DNA of 64,000 bases from Halichondria panicea (taxonomy: Eukaryota > Porifera > Demospongiae > Suberitida > Halichondriidae): positions 2,820,978-2,884,977 of the forward strand of contig NC_087377.1 in the NCBI RefSeq assembly GCF_963675165.1, in the 5' to 3' direction. Position 1 is the first letter of the stretch; every line of letters starts with the position of its first letter. This document shows, in pieces, positions 10,885-21,146 of the stretch. The notes under the pieces are model-generated. The model searched no databases, was not told the origin of the DNA, and saw only the letters and a list, made by a program, of their open reading frames with translations. The translations under genes were made by a program, and so were the position numbers.

Positions 10885-12559
10885 CTCTTGGAAGCAGGCT
10901 AGCCACTCTCCTGCAGTCAGTACCTGGAGCTCATGTGCTAGTAGCGCTCGTTGTAGGTACGTTATGGCAGTCTGTCTAACCATAGATGATACAGTACTGA
11001 CGTGGATGTGAAACGTTTCCGGATTCCGGTATTCTGCTTGAAGCTATCATAGTAACGGGCATATCCGAGGTAATTTACTAGTTTCCGTAAATTAGGCAAT
11101 TTGTTCCAAATAAACGCCGAGGAAATTATCGAGGTTATACCAAGCAGCTGTGTAAGTGAGTTGGCAGAACTGGCCAGAGACAGTAAAAGAGAATCTATGT
11201 ATTAACAGAAAGGATATTGATGCTGCAAGTGTATTAAGCGAAGACAGTAGTAGTGACTGTGAGGAGGTAGAATGAGTAGAGGAAGTACAGTCCAGTGCAA
11301 GATGATATTAACTATTCTATAATTAGTCTAGTAAATAGTCTATAATTATTATTTTATAGTAGATCTACCCCTGTACCCATGTAATTATATCCAAAAAGCA
11401 AGTCACTCAATGTTGATAGCATGCATGTAGATCAAAAGAAGTGTGGCTGACTCATAACACTAGCATGAGATAAGCAAACGGGTGAAATTGTTGATGATCT
11501 GTACGTGTACGTGTACATGCTAATATTATAATAGTCTTGAGAGTATTAATTTATAGTATAACGTACACGATAAACTGTTTCTTGATCGTTTACAAAGTGG
11601 CTGTGAGAGAGACACATTCCAACTTGCCGGTTCGAAATTCCTATACAAGTGTAGATACACGGCACTTGAAAAGAGGTTGGACGTTAATTGCTGTCTTCAC
11701 CGATGGTGTTGCCTAGAGAAGTAGCACTCGAGTAGGTTCTGGGATAAATTTCACTTGATAGTATAATTAGCTAACATTTGGCAATTGATATCTTAGCTCA
11801 GCGAAAGACAACACTGCAATTTGGAAAGTTAATGACATGTACATGTACGTGTGAACTTATTGATAGAAATCATAATAGTAGTTAGTTGTAATAAGAATGT
11901 AGGATTAATTTTTGTTTAACATGTACATGGATTTTACATATTTTTCTTGAGGCTGTATTTTTCCAATAACTTTACTGTATGCTTAGTTAATAGATTCTCC
12001 TGCTGCATCAATACACGAAGGTTTTCATCAGCTAAATATGCAAAAAGTAGGCTCACAGGTTTAGAAATAATCTCACGCAAAAAGTGCAACTAACTCATGC
12101 TTTAGCCCTTTCTATAGCACTTAAACTTTCATAACAGTTGTCAAACATAGATTCTCCTCGTAGTTTACAGTGTACTTCAAGTATTACTACTGAATGGTAA
12201 CCTGAATATTTACTGTCCAAGCCAAAAATCTCACACAAAGTATTTTTACAGAAAAATTTATGCTAAAATATGATATTCTCCCATGAGCTTAGAGAAACTA
12301 GTCTTACCTACAAGCCCACTGCAAGTATCAATGTGTGCCAGTCATTTTCACCAGTTTTCAGACACGGAACACTGTTTACTACGCTCTGGTTGCTATATAA
12401 ACATGACAGTTACAGGGTTTCTAACATAATCTGCTCGTTACGATGATAGCTTCAGACAATTCCCGTGGACCCCTCCGGATACTAGGCCGTTTCACATCCA
12501 CGTCAGTACTGTATCATCTATGGTCTAACAGTACGACGTCCATCACAACACATCCGAGC
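10885..12559 (-). pseudogene. GBF1: GBF1-like C-terminal exon split by a 1.54-kb insertion
   Basis: Two minus-strand pieces, 12559-12524 and 10974-10885, are separated by an inverted-repeat element. Without the insert they give one 126-nt phase-0 exon. The first piece reads ARMCCDGRRT and the second reads on through AITYLQRALLAHELQVLTAG to EWLACFQE, followed by donor GTGAGA. Human GBF1 has CCDARRQVRMQALTYLQRAL at this place, so the assignment is good. The insertion falls inside the coding exon and adds stops, so this allele cannot encode intact GBF1 as assembled. The acceptor (AAGCTAG at 12560) has a weak pyrimidine tract. A further fragment (about 10770-10840, EASRVKFTLL) may be the following exon in decay. 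Confidence 0.75.
10980..12523. mobile_element. 1544-bp inverted-repeat element inserted in GBF1 exon, TSD TCTAA
   Basis: The terminal 36 bp at 10980-11015 (starting CCATAGATGATACAGTACTG) are the exact reverse complement of 12488-12523. Weaker symmetry continues inward (TGAAGCTATCAT near both inner ends). TCTAA occurs directly outside each end (10975-10979 and 12524-12528), and removing one copy restores the exon frame. The interior has no transposase-like frame, so the element is non-autonomous. Confidence 0.85.
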
Positions 12560-12993
12560 CTAGCTTCTTTCACAGGCCCTGGATTGAGGAAGTGGGCCTG
12601 GGATCGGAGCTAATCCTATCATACCTGCATGGGGGGAGGGGGGATATTAGAAGTTAAAGAACGCATGCCTCACACTCTAGACTAGCTGTTAGCAACTGGG
12701 TAACCCATGCAATGAAACCAAGAGTACTAAGGAAGAAAAAAAAAGGAAATGGAAATTCATACTCTGTTAATTGGCATTTGTTGGGTAACCCAATAAAAAA
12801 CATTAGAGGCCTTAAGCACATAGTTTTCAAATGCCTGATACTCTGTTGCATGGCAACTGTTAGAACCCAATGAAGCCTTTTAACACTAAACATGCAAACA
12901 AAAAAGCCGTTATAAGAAAATTAAAGCTACTGTTAAAATCTGGTATTTCAACCACCAGGTGTTCAGCTCAACTGTAGCATCACACTTAGCTAT
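12560..12993. other. No gene recognised
   Basis: Between the GBF1 exon acceptor and duplication copy B I see only short open frames. GBF1 exons preceding the split exon would be expected here and are not apparent. Confidence 0.4.
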
Positions 12994-13528
12994 TACACAA
13001 CCACACATTACACCTAAGGTCATATCCTTTTTTGATAATAGCCAGTCATCGGAACAATGTGTGGAAAGGTCATCCCAGAACAGAAACACTCGACCCCACC
13101 GTACAGTGGATCATTTTCGGAGGGGGAACATGATTCCGTGGTTTTTGTGAGAGTACGAATATTTACTGAATGATGAAGCAATTATTGACCATCTTTACTT
13201 GCAGCGCAAGCAGCCACAACAAAACAATATCCTGAATATTGAACGTTTTAATCCCTGGAAATAACCCGCTGTAACGTGTGTGTTCCTTTAAATCAATAAG
13301 CAGATAGTAACCAGCTCATGCATGCCAAACGTTTCTTTTTTATTGGCACTGACATATTTCTGGTACTGGTCAAATCGATGAACTCTGGCCCCATAAGTAC
13401 ATTGTAAGTTCTTGCATACCCAATTGTCCTGGGGCTTCACTGTTCACCAAAACCGCCCACGCAAATAGGGCTTCCTGTTGATATAAAAAGGAGCTGCATG
13501 CACATTGGAACTAAAATATTTAAAAATA

Positions 13529-14588
13529 ATGCCTGATCAAGTCACAGAGACTAGTTGCTGCACCCAGGCTGCAGTAGCTCATGGAGGCTATTTTAGTCTT
13601 GTGAGAGCTCCACACTGCCCTCAACACCAGGAGAGTGGACAATTGCAAGTATCAGTGGGCTGCAGCAACAACCCTGTTGCAGCATGGCATGGACGATGCT
13701 TCCAGGTCAGTCACTGCATGCTACTAGATCTATATGCAGTAGCAATATTAAATGAGGTCATGCAGATATCGATACTAAACTACTAGCATAGTTATAAATA
13801 TTCGCATTTATTTATAGTCATTTAATATGCATGAAAGCAGCTATATACAGTACAGAGACTAAACGATGAATCTGTTGCAGGAAGGACAGCATGAACCTGA
13901 GCCTGAACCTGAACCACTCCAGTCATATAATCCAGATGCGCAACAAGGTATAATTATAAGCATTTGTTCGTACATGCATGCATGCATGGATAAGCTGCAT
14001 GGGGGTTATTGTTAAGGGCGCCCCCACATAATTATATAGTAACAAAATGACATAATTTAACCAGCAACGTTTAGATTAGACTGGCGGTGACAGCCCCTCG
14101 CGTGCGTAGCGCAAGGGACTGGCAAACTTCCTATCAGTCACTCGTCTCAGCTGCAACAAGCATTGCAGCCTATCAGATTGCTCAACGTCATAATAATTAG
14201 CCCTGTAATTGTAACCGCACTTACACTTCAGGGGATTCAGTGCATTCCATAGTAGCTGAATCTCATAGCAAAATTTAACCACATTATTTATAATGATATT
14301 CATGTTTGGTAGTGTCATATGATCTCCGCTGAGACGAGTGACTGATAGGCAGTTGGCCAGTCGCTCGCGCTACACGCTCGGGCGGCTGTTGCCGCCAGTC
14401 TACGTTTAGATCACGTGTGCAATCTGAGACTGGCACTCGCAGTATTTCATTTTGATGCGTCCATCATGAATTCATTATTTTGTCTCACAGATGTTGCTCT
14501 GGACTCTACTCCACACAACTATACCCTAAAAACAGTCGTTACAGGCCTCACAGTGAGAGTGGACTTCATGCACCACTGTACGCACTGA
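13529..14588 (+). CDS. Small three-exon gene of unknown function, copy B (113 aa)
   Basis: Exons 13529-13705, 13881-13947 and 14491-14588 join in the same phases as copy A and give 113 residues. An in-frame ATG 24 bp upstream (13505) could add eight residues. Against copy A there are few substitutions and a clean five-codon deletion at the end of exon 2. Intron 2 contains the 326-bp transposon, which does not touch the splice sites. Retention of frame, donors (GTCAGT, GTATAA) and acceptors in both copies suggests the coding potential is real. I do not recognise the family. Confidence 0.5.
14077..14402. mobile_element. 326-bp MITE with 9-bp TSD (Mutator-like)
   Basis: The ends are TAGACTGGCGG...CCGCCAGTCTA with imperfect inverted repeats of about 75 bp. 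They are flanked by CGTTTAGAT at 14068-14076 and 14403-14411. The matching place in copy A (about 5096-5105) has a single CGTTTAGAT and no insert, so the empty site is visible in the same window. A 9-bp duplication is typical of Mutator-like elements. No coding capacity. Confidence 0.9.
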
Positions 14589-15422
14589 GCAAACGTTATT
14601 TATGTAAGCGGCTTCGTTTCCAGCACTGCATGGTCTTCTATTATTCTATTATTCTATATATATATCCGTTTCTTTTCCTGAGTGATTCACTTTTTCTTGA
14701 CATGTGACTATACCCCCTTTTGTACAGTTTGTGAAATATATAAAATAAACATGAACTTACTTTTTCTTCACTGCCACGATTGTAACTAGATCTACTGTGA
14801 TGCACTAGCATGTAATAGGGGGTGTGGTAAACAAATGTGGGAGTGGCTAAACAATTTGCGGCGTGCGTAAACCTTCCCCTCCAAACTTTTTATTCTAGAT
14901 GAAACCCTGATAGTGTATATACGCATATAAAGTCAAGTACGTAGTGTAACAATACAGATTACCACAAATTTTCAGCTGTACTTAAAATGGTGTTGACACC
15001 AATGTGTAGGTGAATAACCAAGCTACAACTTTACCCGAAAGTGTTTCCATGGAAACATACCGGGTGGGTTTGTGATTGTTATAGTGGGTAATGGTTAGAG
15101 GTGTTGTGTATGTGGGGTGGGGGGGGGGGGGGGTGCAAACAGTATAGTGCATGCAGCTAGAGTAATAAAACAGTAATCTATAGTTGTGTACAGCTAAGGT
15201 CCTAAACTTCATCACATAATCTTCATCACATTAAATATAAGTTGTTTAATGGTTTAGGTTTCCTGACTTTGCCATCCTTTATTGGGTCTTACATAATTAT
15301 GTTCACAGTGTCTATAATTCATGATTAAATTTTACCAGTTTTTAGCTATTGTGTCTAAACAGGCTTACAAAACTAGTTACGGCTGGGCACTAATAAAGCA
15401 CATACATAATCTATATCCATAC

Positions 15423-15588
15423 CTCCACCATGGTGTCAGGTAGTAGCTTAGCCTTGAATAGTGCCAGTAGACAGTCTAGTAGGTTCTTCCAACCTTCTCT
15501 CAAGATGTCCCCATATTGTTGTGCCAGTGAGAACATGGCCTGCACACTCTGGCGTACTTGTATTGATCCACTCAAAAACCCGAAGAAT
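15423..15588 (-). pseudogene. GBF1: GBF1-like exon (HDS1 region), copy B
   Basis: The same 166-nt exon as 6001-6166, encoding YGDILREGWKN and LFKAKLLP-MVE, with intact acceptor and donor. It lies downstream of the Sec7 exon at 16488-16619 in the correct GBF1 order. The exons expected between them (end of Sec7, start of HDS1) could not be found in the 900 bp available. It may belong to the real gene if small exons were missed. Confidence 0.7.
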
Positions 15589-16015
15589 CTGTGGAGTTGA
15601 CACTCAAAGAGACTCGACACGGTGAAGTAGCTAAGAAAGACAGTTGGCAAGTAGTTAAAAATATATATACTCATCACCCACCACAGAACAACAACAAAAC
15701 TGAAGTTCGTATTAAGTCCATGGTATACAAAACTGTGTGCATTTTTAGTTTGGTCTCTCCATACACAAACAAACACAGGTACACGCGTGCAACAAGACTT
15801 CACGAGAAGTGAAAGAACTTCTATTCCCTTTTTCACTCAAGGGAGTACAGTGACAATAGTAGGCCCTGGCAAATTATGTTCTTTTGTTCCCCTATTATGC
15901 TTTTGAGCACTGCCCCAAATTCAGCAAAAACCCATTATGCCCCACATTGACGACATAAAATATCACTCAAATTATGCTGGCTTAAAATTGTGAATTTGGT
16001 GTTTTGCAAATCTAA

Positions 16016-16145
16016 ACACATTTCTTTGGCTAGCAAATCTAACCACATTTCTTTGGCTAGCAAATCTAACCACATTTCTTTTGGCTAGCAAATCTAACCA
16101 CATTTCTTTGGCTAGCAAATCTAACCACATTTCTTTGGCTAGTGG
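16016..16145. repeat. 27-bp tandem repeat, about five copies
   Basis: Units of TTTGGCTAGCAAATCTAACC plus CACATTTC repeat here about five times. Only about two copies occur at the matching place in copy A (about 6590-6645), so this is a variable-number repeat. Confidence 0.85.
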
Positions 16146-16487
16146 TTAGATTTGCAAAACACCAACTTCCCCCCAGAATGGAAGCATTTCATGAAACCCA
16201 CAAAAGAGACACAAAAGAGACACAAGATCAACTAGAGTATTACTATCAGATCTGCAAGAGTTCTACATGTAGACCACAGAGCACAAGAGCTGCAAAATAA
16301 TTGTGTACAGCTGTTAAGTTGTGTCTGGTACAGTAACATGGCTACATGCTCTCCTCGATCTGCAGATCTGATAATTATAATCCTAATTTCCTTGCAAATA
16401 TCCTGGCTGTGATCGAAACTCACATGTACAATGAAATTGTACCTTATGCACACTATTCATTAAATATACAGTAACACTTCAACTTAC

Positions 16488-16619
16488 GTCGATTGTCATT
16501 TTCTTCTTGATTTGTTTACTATGAAGATCAGTGTTGAGCATCATGATAGCGTAGGTGAGCACATGTACTGCATCTCTGTTAGCAAACTGCCTACCCAGGT
16601 CACTGTCAGCATTAGAGTC
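16488..16619 (-). pseudogene. GBF1: GBF1-like exon (second half of Sec7 domain), copy B
   Basis: The 132-nt exon has the same reading as copy A at 6992-7123 (FANRDAV...MLNTDLHS). It is followed in transcription order by the HDS1 exon at 15423-15588 and preceded, 0.9 kb upstream, by the pre-Sec7 exon at 17533-17632. The first half of Sec7 should lie in that gap, but only repeat-like sequence is present. Either the locus is deleted there or the assembly joins non-adjacent pieces. Confidence 0.75.
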
Positions 16620-16630
16620 CTGCATGTGAT

Positions 16631-16675
<45 letters not shown>

Positions 16676-17329
16676 ATACATGTCTGCACAACGTATATTA
16701 CACAGTACACACTTACTTAGCAAAACAAGGGAAGTGACAATTTCCACACTAGAGACAAGGAAATTAGGATTATAATTATCAGATCTGCAGATCAAGGAGA
16801 GCATGTAGCCATGTACCAGACACAACTTAACAGCTGTACACAATTATTTTGCAGCCAGCTCTTGTGGTTGCTCTGTGGTACTGTACATGTGGAACTCTTG
16901 CAGTCAAGGAATGTTCATGATCCCTGACACGTACACATTAGTCTCCCTGTAATATATGAATATCCACTAGAAAAAAAGCTGGTCACGGCCAACAGGACTG
17001 TTACAAATCATTGCATGTCTGCAGCCACCATCTCAATATAATCATGGCTAACCTACTATCTGTCTACCGTATTCCTAGAGAGTGTTTTGTGAGCATCAAA
17101 CATTTGCGAGCTTTGCATGCGATGGTTATATCAATTCACAACACTAAATCCGAAAAACCTACTAGTAAATACACGATCATTGCCAGAACGCAATAGTTAG
17201 ATTGCAAAGGGTCAAATTTTCTGCTGATTTGCTTTTAAAGGTTTTTTCACCAGCAATTAAGTAATACAGTATAGAATTCCCCTACCTAGCTGTAGTACAT
17301 CAGCCGGCCACCATGAAAGACTAACCTCA

Positions 17330-17536
17330 ATGGCTAGTGTTATGGAAAAGGTCAAGCGTGAGCTGGACACGAAACTGATCACACAACTGAGAAAAAAGGA
17401 TGAAGAAATCGATACACTCGTAAAAAAAGTGAGTAGTTTAGAGAGGGCAATGAAATCAAAGCAAGCCGAGTACGAGGATAGAGACTTTCGATTATCACTG
17501 ATAGAAAATAGTTCTACTATATCCTTCCCTACCTAG
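17330..17536 (+). CDS. Small coiled-coil open frame (68 aa), unknown
   Basis: ATG at 17330 opens a 68-residue frame with clear heptads: MEKVKRELDTKLITQLRKKD, then EIDTLVKKVSSLERAMKSKQ. Composition is convincing for a coiled coil. It ends over the minus-strand GBF1 exon donor. An internal AAAGTGAGT could act as a donor, so it may be the first exon of a larger gene. Near-identical sequences at 17278-17300 and 17522-17544 (CCTACCTAGCTGTA core) flank it, so the unit may instead be an insertion. Confidence 0.4.
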   Translation: MASVMEKVKRELDTKLITQLRKKDEEIDTLVKKVSSLERAMKSKQAEYEDRDFRLSLIENSSTISFPT

Positions 17537-17632
17537 CTGTACTATGCACTCGAGAGCCAGTTCCTTCTTATTGTAGGTCAGTCTAGAGCCACTCTCTGAA
17601 GCTGCCAGCTCCATCAGTCGAGTCATGAACAC
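17533..17632 (-). pseudogene. GBF1: GBF1-like exon upstream of Sec7
   Basis: A 100-nt minus-strand exon between CTCACAG and GTAGGG encodes VFMTRLMELAASESGS followed by NKKELALECIVQL. GBF1 family members carry a (M/L)ALE(A/C)IVQLW block in the segment before Sec7, which supports the call, though this exon is short. It marks the 5'-most GBF1 piece in the window. No further upstream exons were found before the MITE at 18172. Confidence 0.55.
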
Positions 17633-18171
17633 CTGTGAGGGTGTGTGTGTGTGTGTGTGTGGGCGTGTGTGTGTGTGTGTGGGTGTGTGGGTGTGTGTGT
17701 GTGTGTGTGGAGGCATGTCAGGGTGTCATACAGGATTTTGAAGTAGAGGGGGGAAATGAGAAAAGTAACCAGAAAATGTTGCTAAAAAAAGGTCAACTGT
17801 TATTTCAATACCCAGCTAAGGACACTCAGTCATAATTGAAAAAAGGGGGGGGAAATTGGAGCTAGGGGGGGATATCCCCCCTTTCCCCCCCCTGTATGAC
17901 ACCCTGCATGTGTGTGTGTGGAGTGTGTATGTAGGGGCGTGTATACTGTACATAATTATGAACATGTAGGTGGAGCCTCTCTCTCTATTGCCACGGTAAC
18001 AATAGCCACTATTATACGGAATTGTGAACTGGTAAAGATCATCAACATAATAACTATTAATAAATACATTGACTGAAAGCAACACAGATCACATAAAAGG
18101 GACAAGTGTTGGGTCGCTTAGACAGCTTACCTAGAGAACGTACCCACTCCCACACTAGATCACTCCCACAC

Positions 18172-18503
18172 TAGATTGGCGTGCCCGTCCCCAGCCATAA
18201 AATGGGGGGACGGGTTTCAGCCCTATCTAGCATTCGTTCTGCTGCAGAAAATCATGCAGCACCAATCAGATTGCAGACTGCTTAACTAATACATTTCAGC
18301 ACCAATCAGATTGTATAGTTCTTACGTAATGCATTCCTTGGCTTCCCAGCTCCTCCCCTTCTCTGCAGCAAGCTGAGCTATGTGGTTAGAGGCGCGGCTA
18401 ATATTAATAGTTAGTATGGGAACAGCAGAACGAATGCTAGATAGGGCTGAAACCCGCCCCCCCCCCTTTTAATTTTATGGCTGGGGACGGGCACGCCCAT
18501 CTA
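18172..18503. mobile_element. 332-bp MITE with 9-bp TSD (Mutator-like)
   Basis: Inverted repeats of about 75 bp begin TAGATTGGCGTGCCCGTCCC. The flanks CTCCCACAC at 18163-18171 and 18504-18512 form a 9-bp target duplication. The interior is A/T-rich and non-coding. The TAG terminus and 9-bp duplication match the elements at 14077 and 50187. Confidence 0.85.
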
Positions 18504-19044
18504 CTCCCACACTACACACGTGTCCCCGGCCCGACACACACACACACACCTCACACACCTCACACACCTCACACACACTAGATCTCACTTTTTGAGGTGT
18601 TGATGATGGATGTGAGAATCGAAGCAGTTTCCTTTACATTGTATTATGAATATCTTTCCCAAAATTTTATTGTAAACTTGGAAAAGATCCATCACTTTAG
18701 TTTTGCATTTGTGGTTCATAGAGTCACTCAGCGGCTTGGAATCGAGGCTACCCAACCCACTAAAAAATTAATTGGAGGAAGTCTTAGATGCGCCCACTTC
18801 CTCAGATCAGTCGATGAATGAAGTTTTATAACCTCGAGGGCCGAAGCTTCAAAACAACAGTACAGTGGCGAGAACGGTAGCTAGCTAGCTAGCTACAAGG
18901 TCGAAGAGTTGCATGGACTGATGCGCTGCACAAGACAAGTATCCTCCCAAGACCCCAAGCAACCCTCATCGCTACTAAGTAAAGCCATAGATTTAAAGCA
19001 GCCAGGTTTACACACCCACTGAAATTGGAATTGGTACAAAAAAG

Positions 19045-21111
19045 ATGTCAGATCTTGATCAAGTACTTATAGCATCCCCCACCTTCACAACAAGCACAGA
19101 GCACACACCGCCCACACCACAAGATGCACTCGCTAATAAGGAACGCAGCAAAAGCAAGCAGCACAAACTATCGTCCAGAATGGCATTTTTGAGTAAAGGA
19201 GGCCAGAAAAACAATATATCGAAACCGACCACCAGCAAAGAACTAGCCGAGGGTAGAGGTCAAAGGTCATCTACAAAGGGTGTAAATTCACCAGAGATAG
19301 TAACATCAGATTATGACAGTTGTTTCGAGACGGATCCTGAGTCAGGAGGTAGCGACGTTGCTAGGCGCACTGACGATGATGCTGACTCGGGAGTTATCGA
19401 GAGTGTTACCGGTACCGTTGCCATGGGAACTGACCTGGGGGTGAGAATTATCGAAAATCTGGATTATTTTCAAATTCAATAGTGCCTGAATTAAATCGAA
19501 CTGCTACAGTATCTATAGTGCTATAGTTCTGGCGTAATAAAACGTGTATTTACGTAATCATTTTACTGAGCATAATACGTTGTTAGCATAAATATAGTTA
19601 TTTCTGCATAAATAGAATACCGTACCTTAACTACACCCTCACAAACACACACACACACACACACACAGGACCTCAAAGAAGTGGTGGACTTATTGGACAG
19701 TGAGGAAGACCTGGCCATTGCTGCTCAAGAGGAGGCACGAGTGCAGGCTCTGCTGGATAGTCTGGATGAGAAGGTAGGCATCACCACTCATGTGTGTGTG
19801 AGGTGTGTGTGTGTGTGCTCTTGTGAAATCTAGCTGTCAAATGATTGTCACCCCACCGTCTATAATATCTCCATAGCATGTGTTTGGACCTGTGTTAGCA
19901 GGCCACCCTCTATAATATCTCCATAGCATGTGTTTGGACCTGTGTTAGCAGGCCACCCTCTATAATATCTCCATAGCATGTGTTTGGACCTGTGTTAGCA
20001 GGCCACCCTCTATAATACAGCCAGGTTAATGGGCCTCAAAGTCTCTCCATAGCATGTGTTTGGACCTGTGTTAGCAGGCCACCCTCTATAATACAGCCAG
20101 GTTAATGGACCTCAAAGTCTCCATAGCATGTGTTTGGACCTGTGTTAGCAGGCCACCCTCTATAATACAGCCACTGTTACGGCCACCACTAATAGACACG
20201 TTTAACTGTCAATGTAAATCTACCCAATAGGTAATCTTTATATAAATACAGTGTGTGTAGGGAATCTAGCTGTAGCAACTAGTACATTGAACTGAGCATG
20301 CCGTGTGGGAGAGTACTGTGGGACTAGCTATACAGATTGGTTTTGGAATTATAAATATAATTATACCTAACTTAATTTATAAGCTATATAAATTGTCGTG
20401 TTAGCTAGGCTACGTGCATGTATGTGTTGTCTCTGCTACATGCATACTTTGATTGATTGCATGTGTATAGTAACTGTTAGTTAGTTCCTGTGCCTGACTA
20501 ATCACAGGATGATTGAAGTGAAGTCAGTGCGCGTATGAATATGAGGAATCATTCGTTATCTTCCTGTAGCTATACAAATGGTGTTAATGCATCCCCTCTC
20601 ACTCTTCCTACTAACCCCCCCCCCCTACCGTCTTTCTTCCTTACTATGCCCCTCTTCCTTACTATGCCCCTCTTCCTTACTATTCCCCTCTTCCTTACTA
20701 TGCCACTTGTTTCCTCTTGAGAAAACATATCCTCTACTTCATTTTAACACATACATTGTACACTGGCCCTCTTGTGACAAAGCACAATAGTGTGATGGTG
20801 ATCACACCAAGATTGCTCTTATCTCCCACACTGCCACTGATAAAGGTCATTATGTTACCACTACTCACTCCAGTGTGGTGTCCTTATCCCAGTGCCAAGG
20901 TGTTGTCCCAATGGTTAAATGTATGGAGATGTTGATTAAGGTCAAGGACCATGTCAACACAGAGTACAGAGGGGGGGATACAGCATAAAAGATACCTGCA
21001 CTAAGATATCTTATGGGGCATAAAGATACCGAAGATAATTGCTTAGTCTTATAAGCTAAAGTTACATAGAGGTTGCTCAGTGGTAGTTAAAGATTAAACA
21101 CTAAATGACCT

Positions 21112-21146
<35 letters not shown>

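Larger units (their letters stand above)
12994..17169. repeat. Segmental duplication, copy B (about 4.2 kb)
   Basis: Partner of 3708-7738. Differences are a 326-bp transposon (14077-14402), a 15-bp in-frame deletion in the small gene, extra copies of a 27-bp repeat (16016-16145), a shorter GT run, and a G-run plus about 110 bp of extra sequence near 15120-15265. Beyond 17169 it continues into repeat sequence and the next GBF1 exon, which copy A lacks. Confidence 0.85.

Noticed and set aside
14076-14318. 80-aa minus-strand frame
   Set aside because: It lies entirely inside the 326-bp MITE and has no domain.
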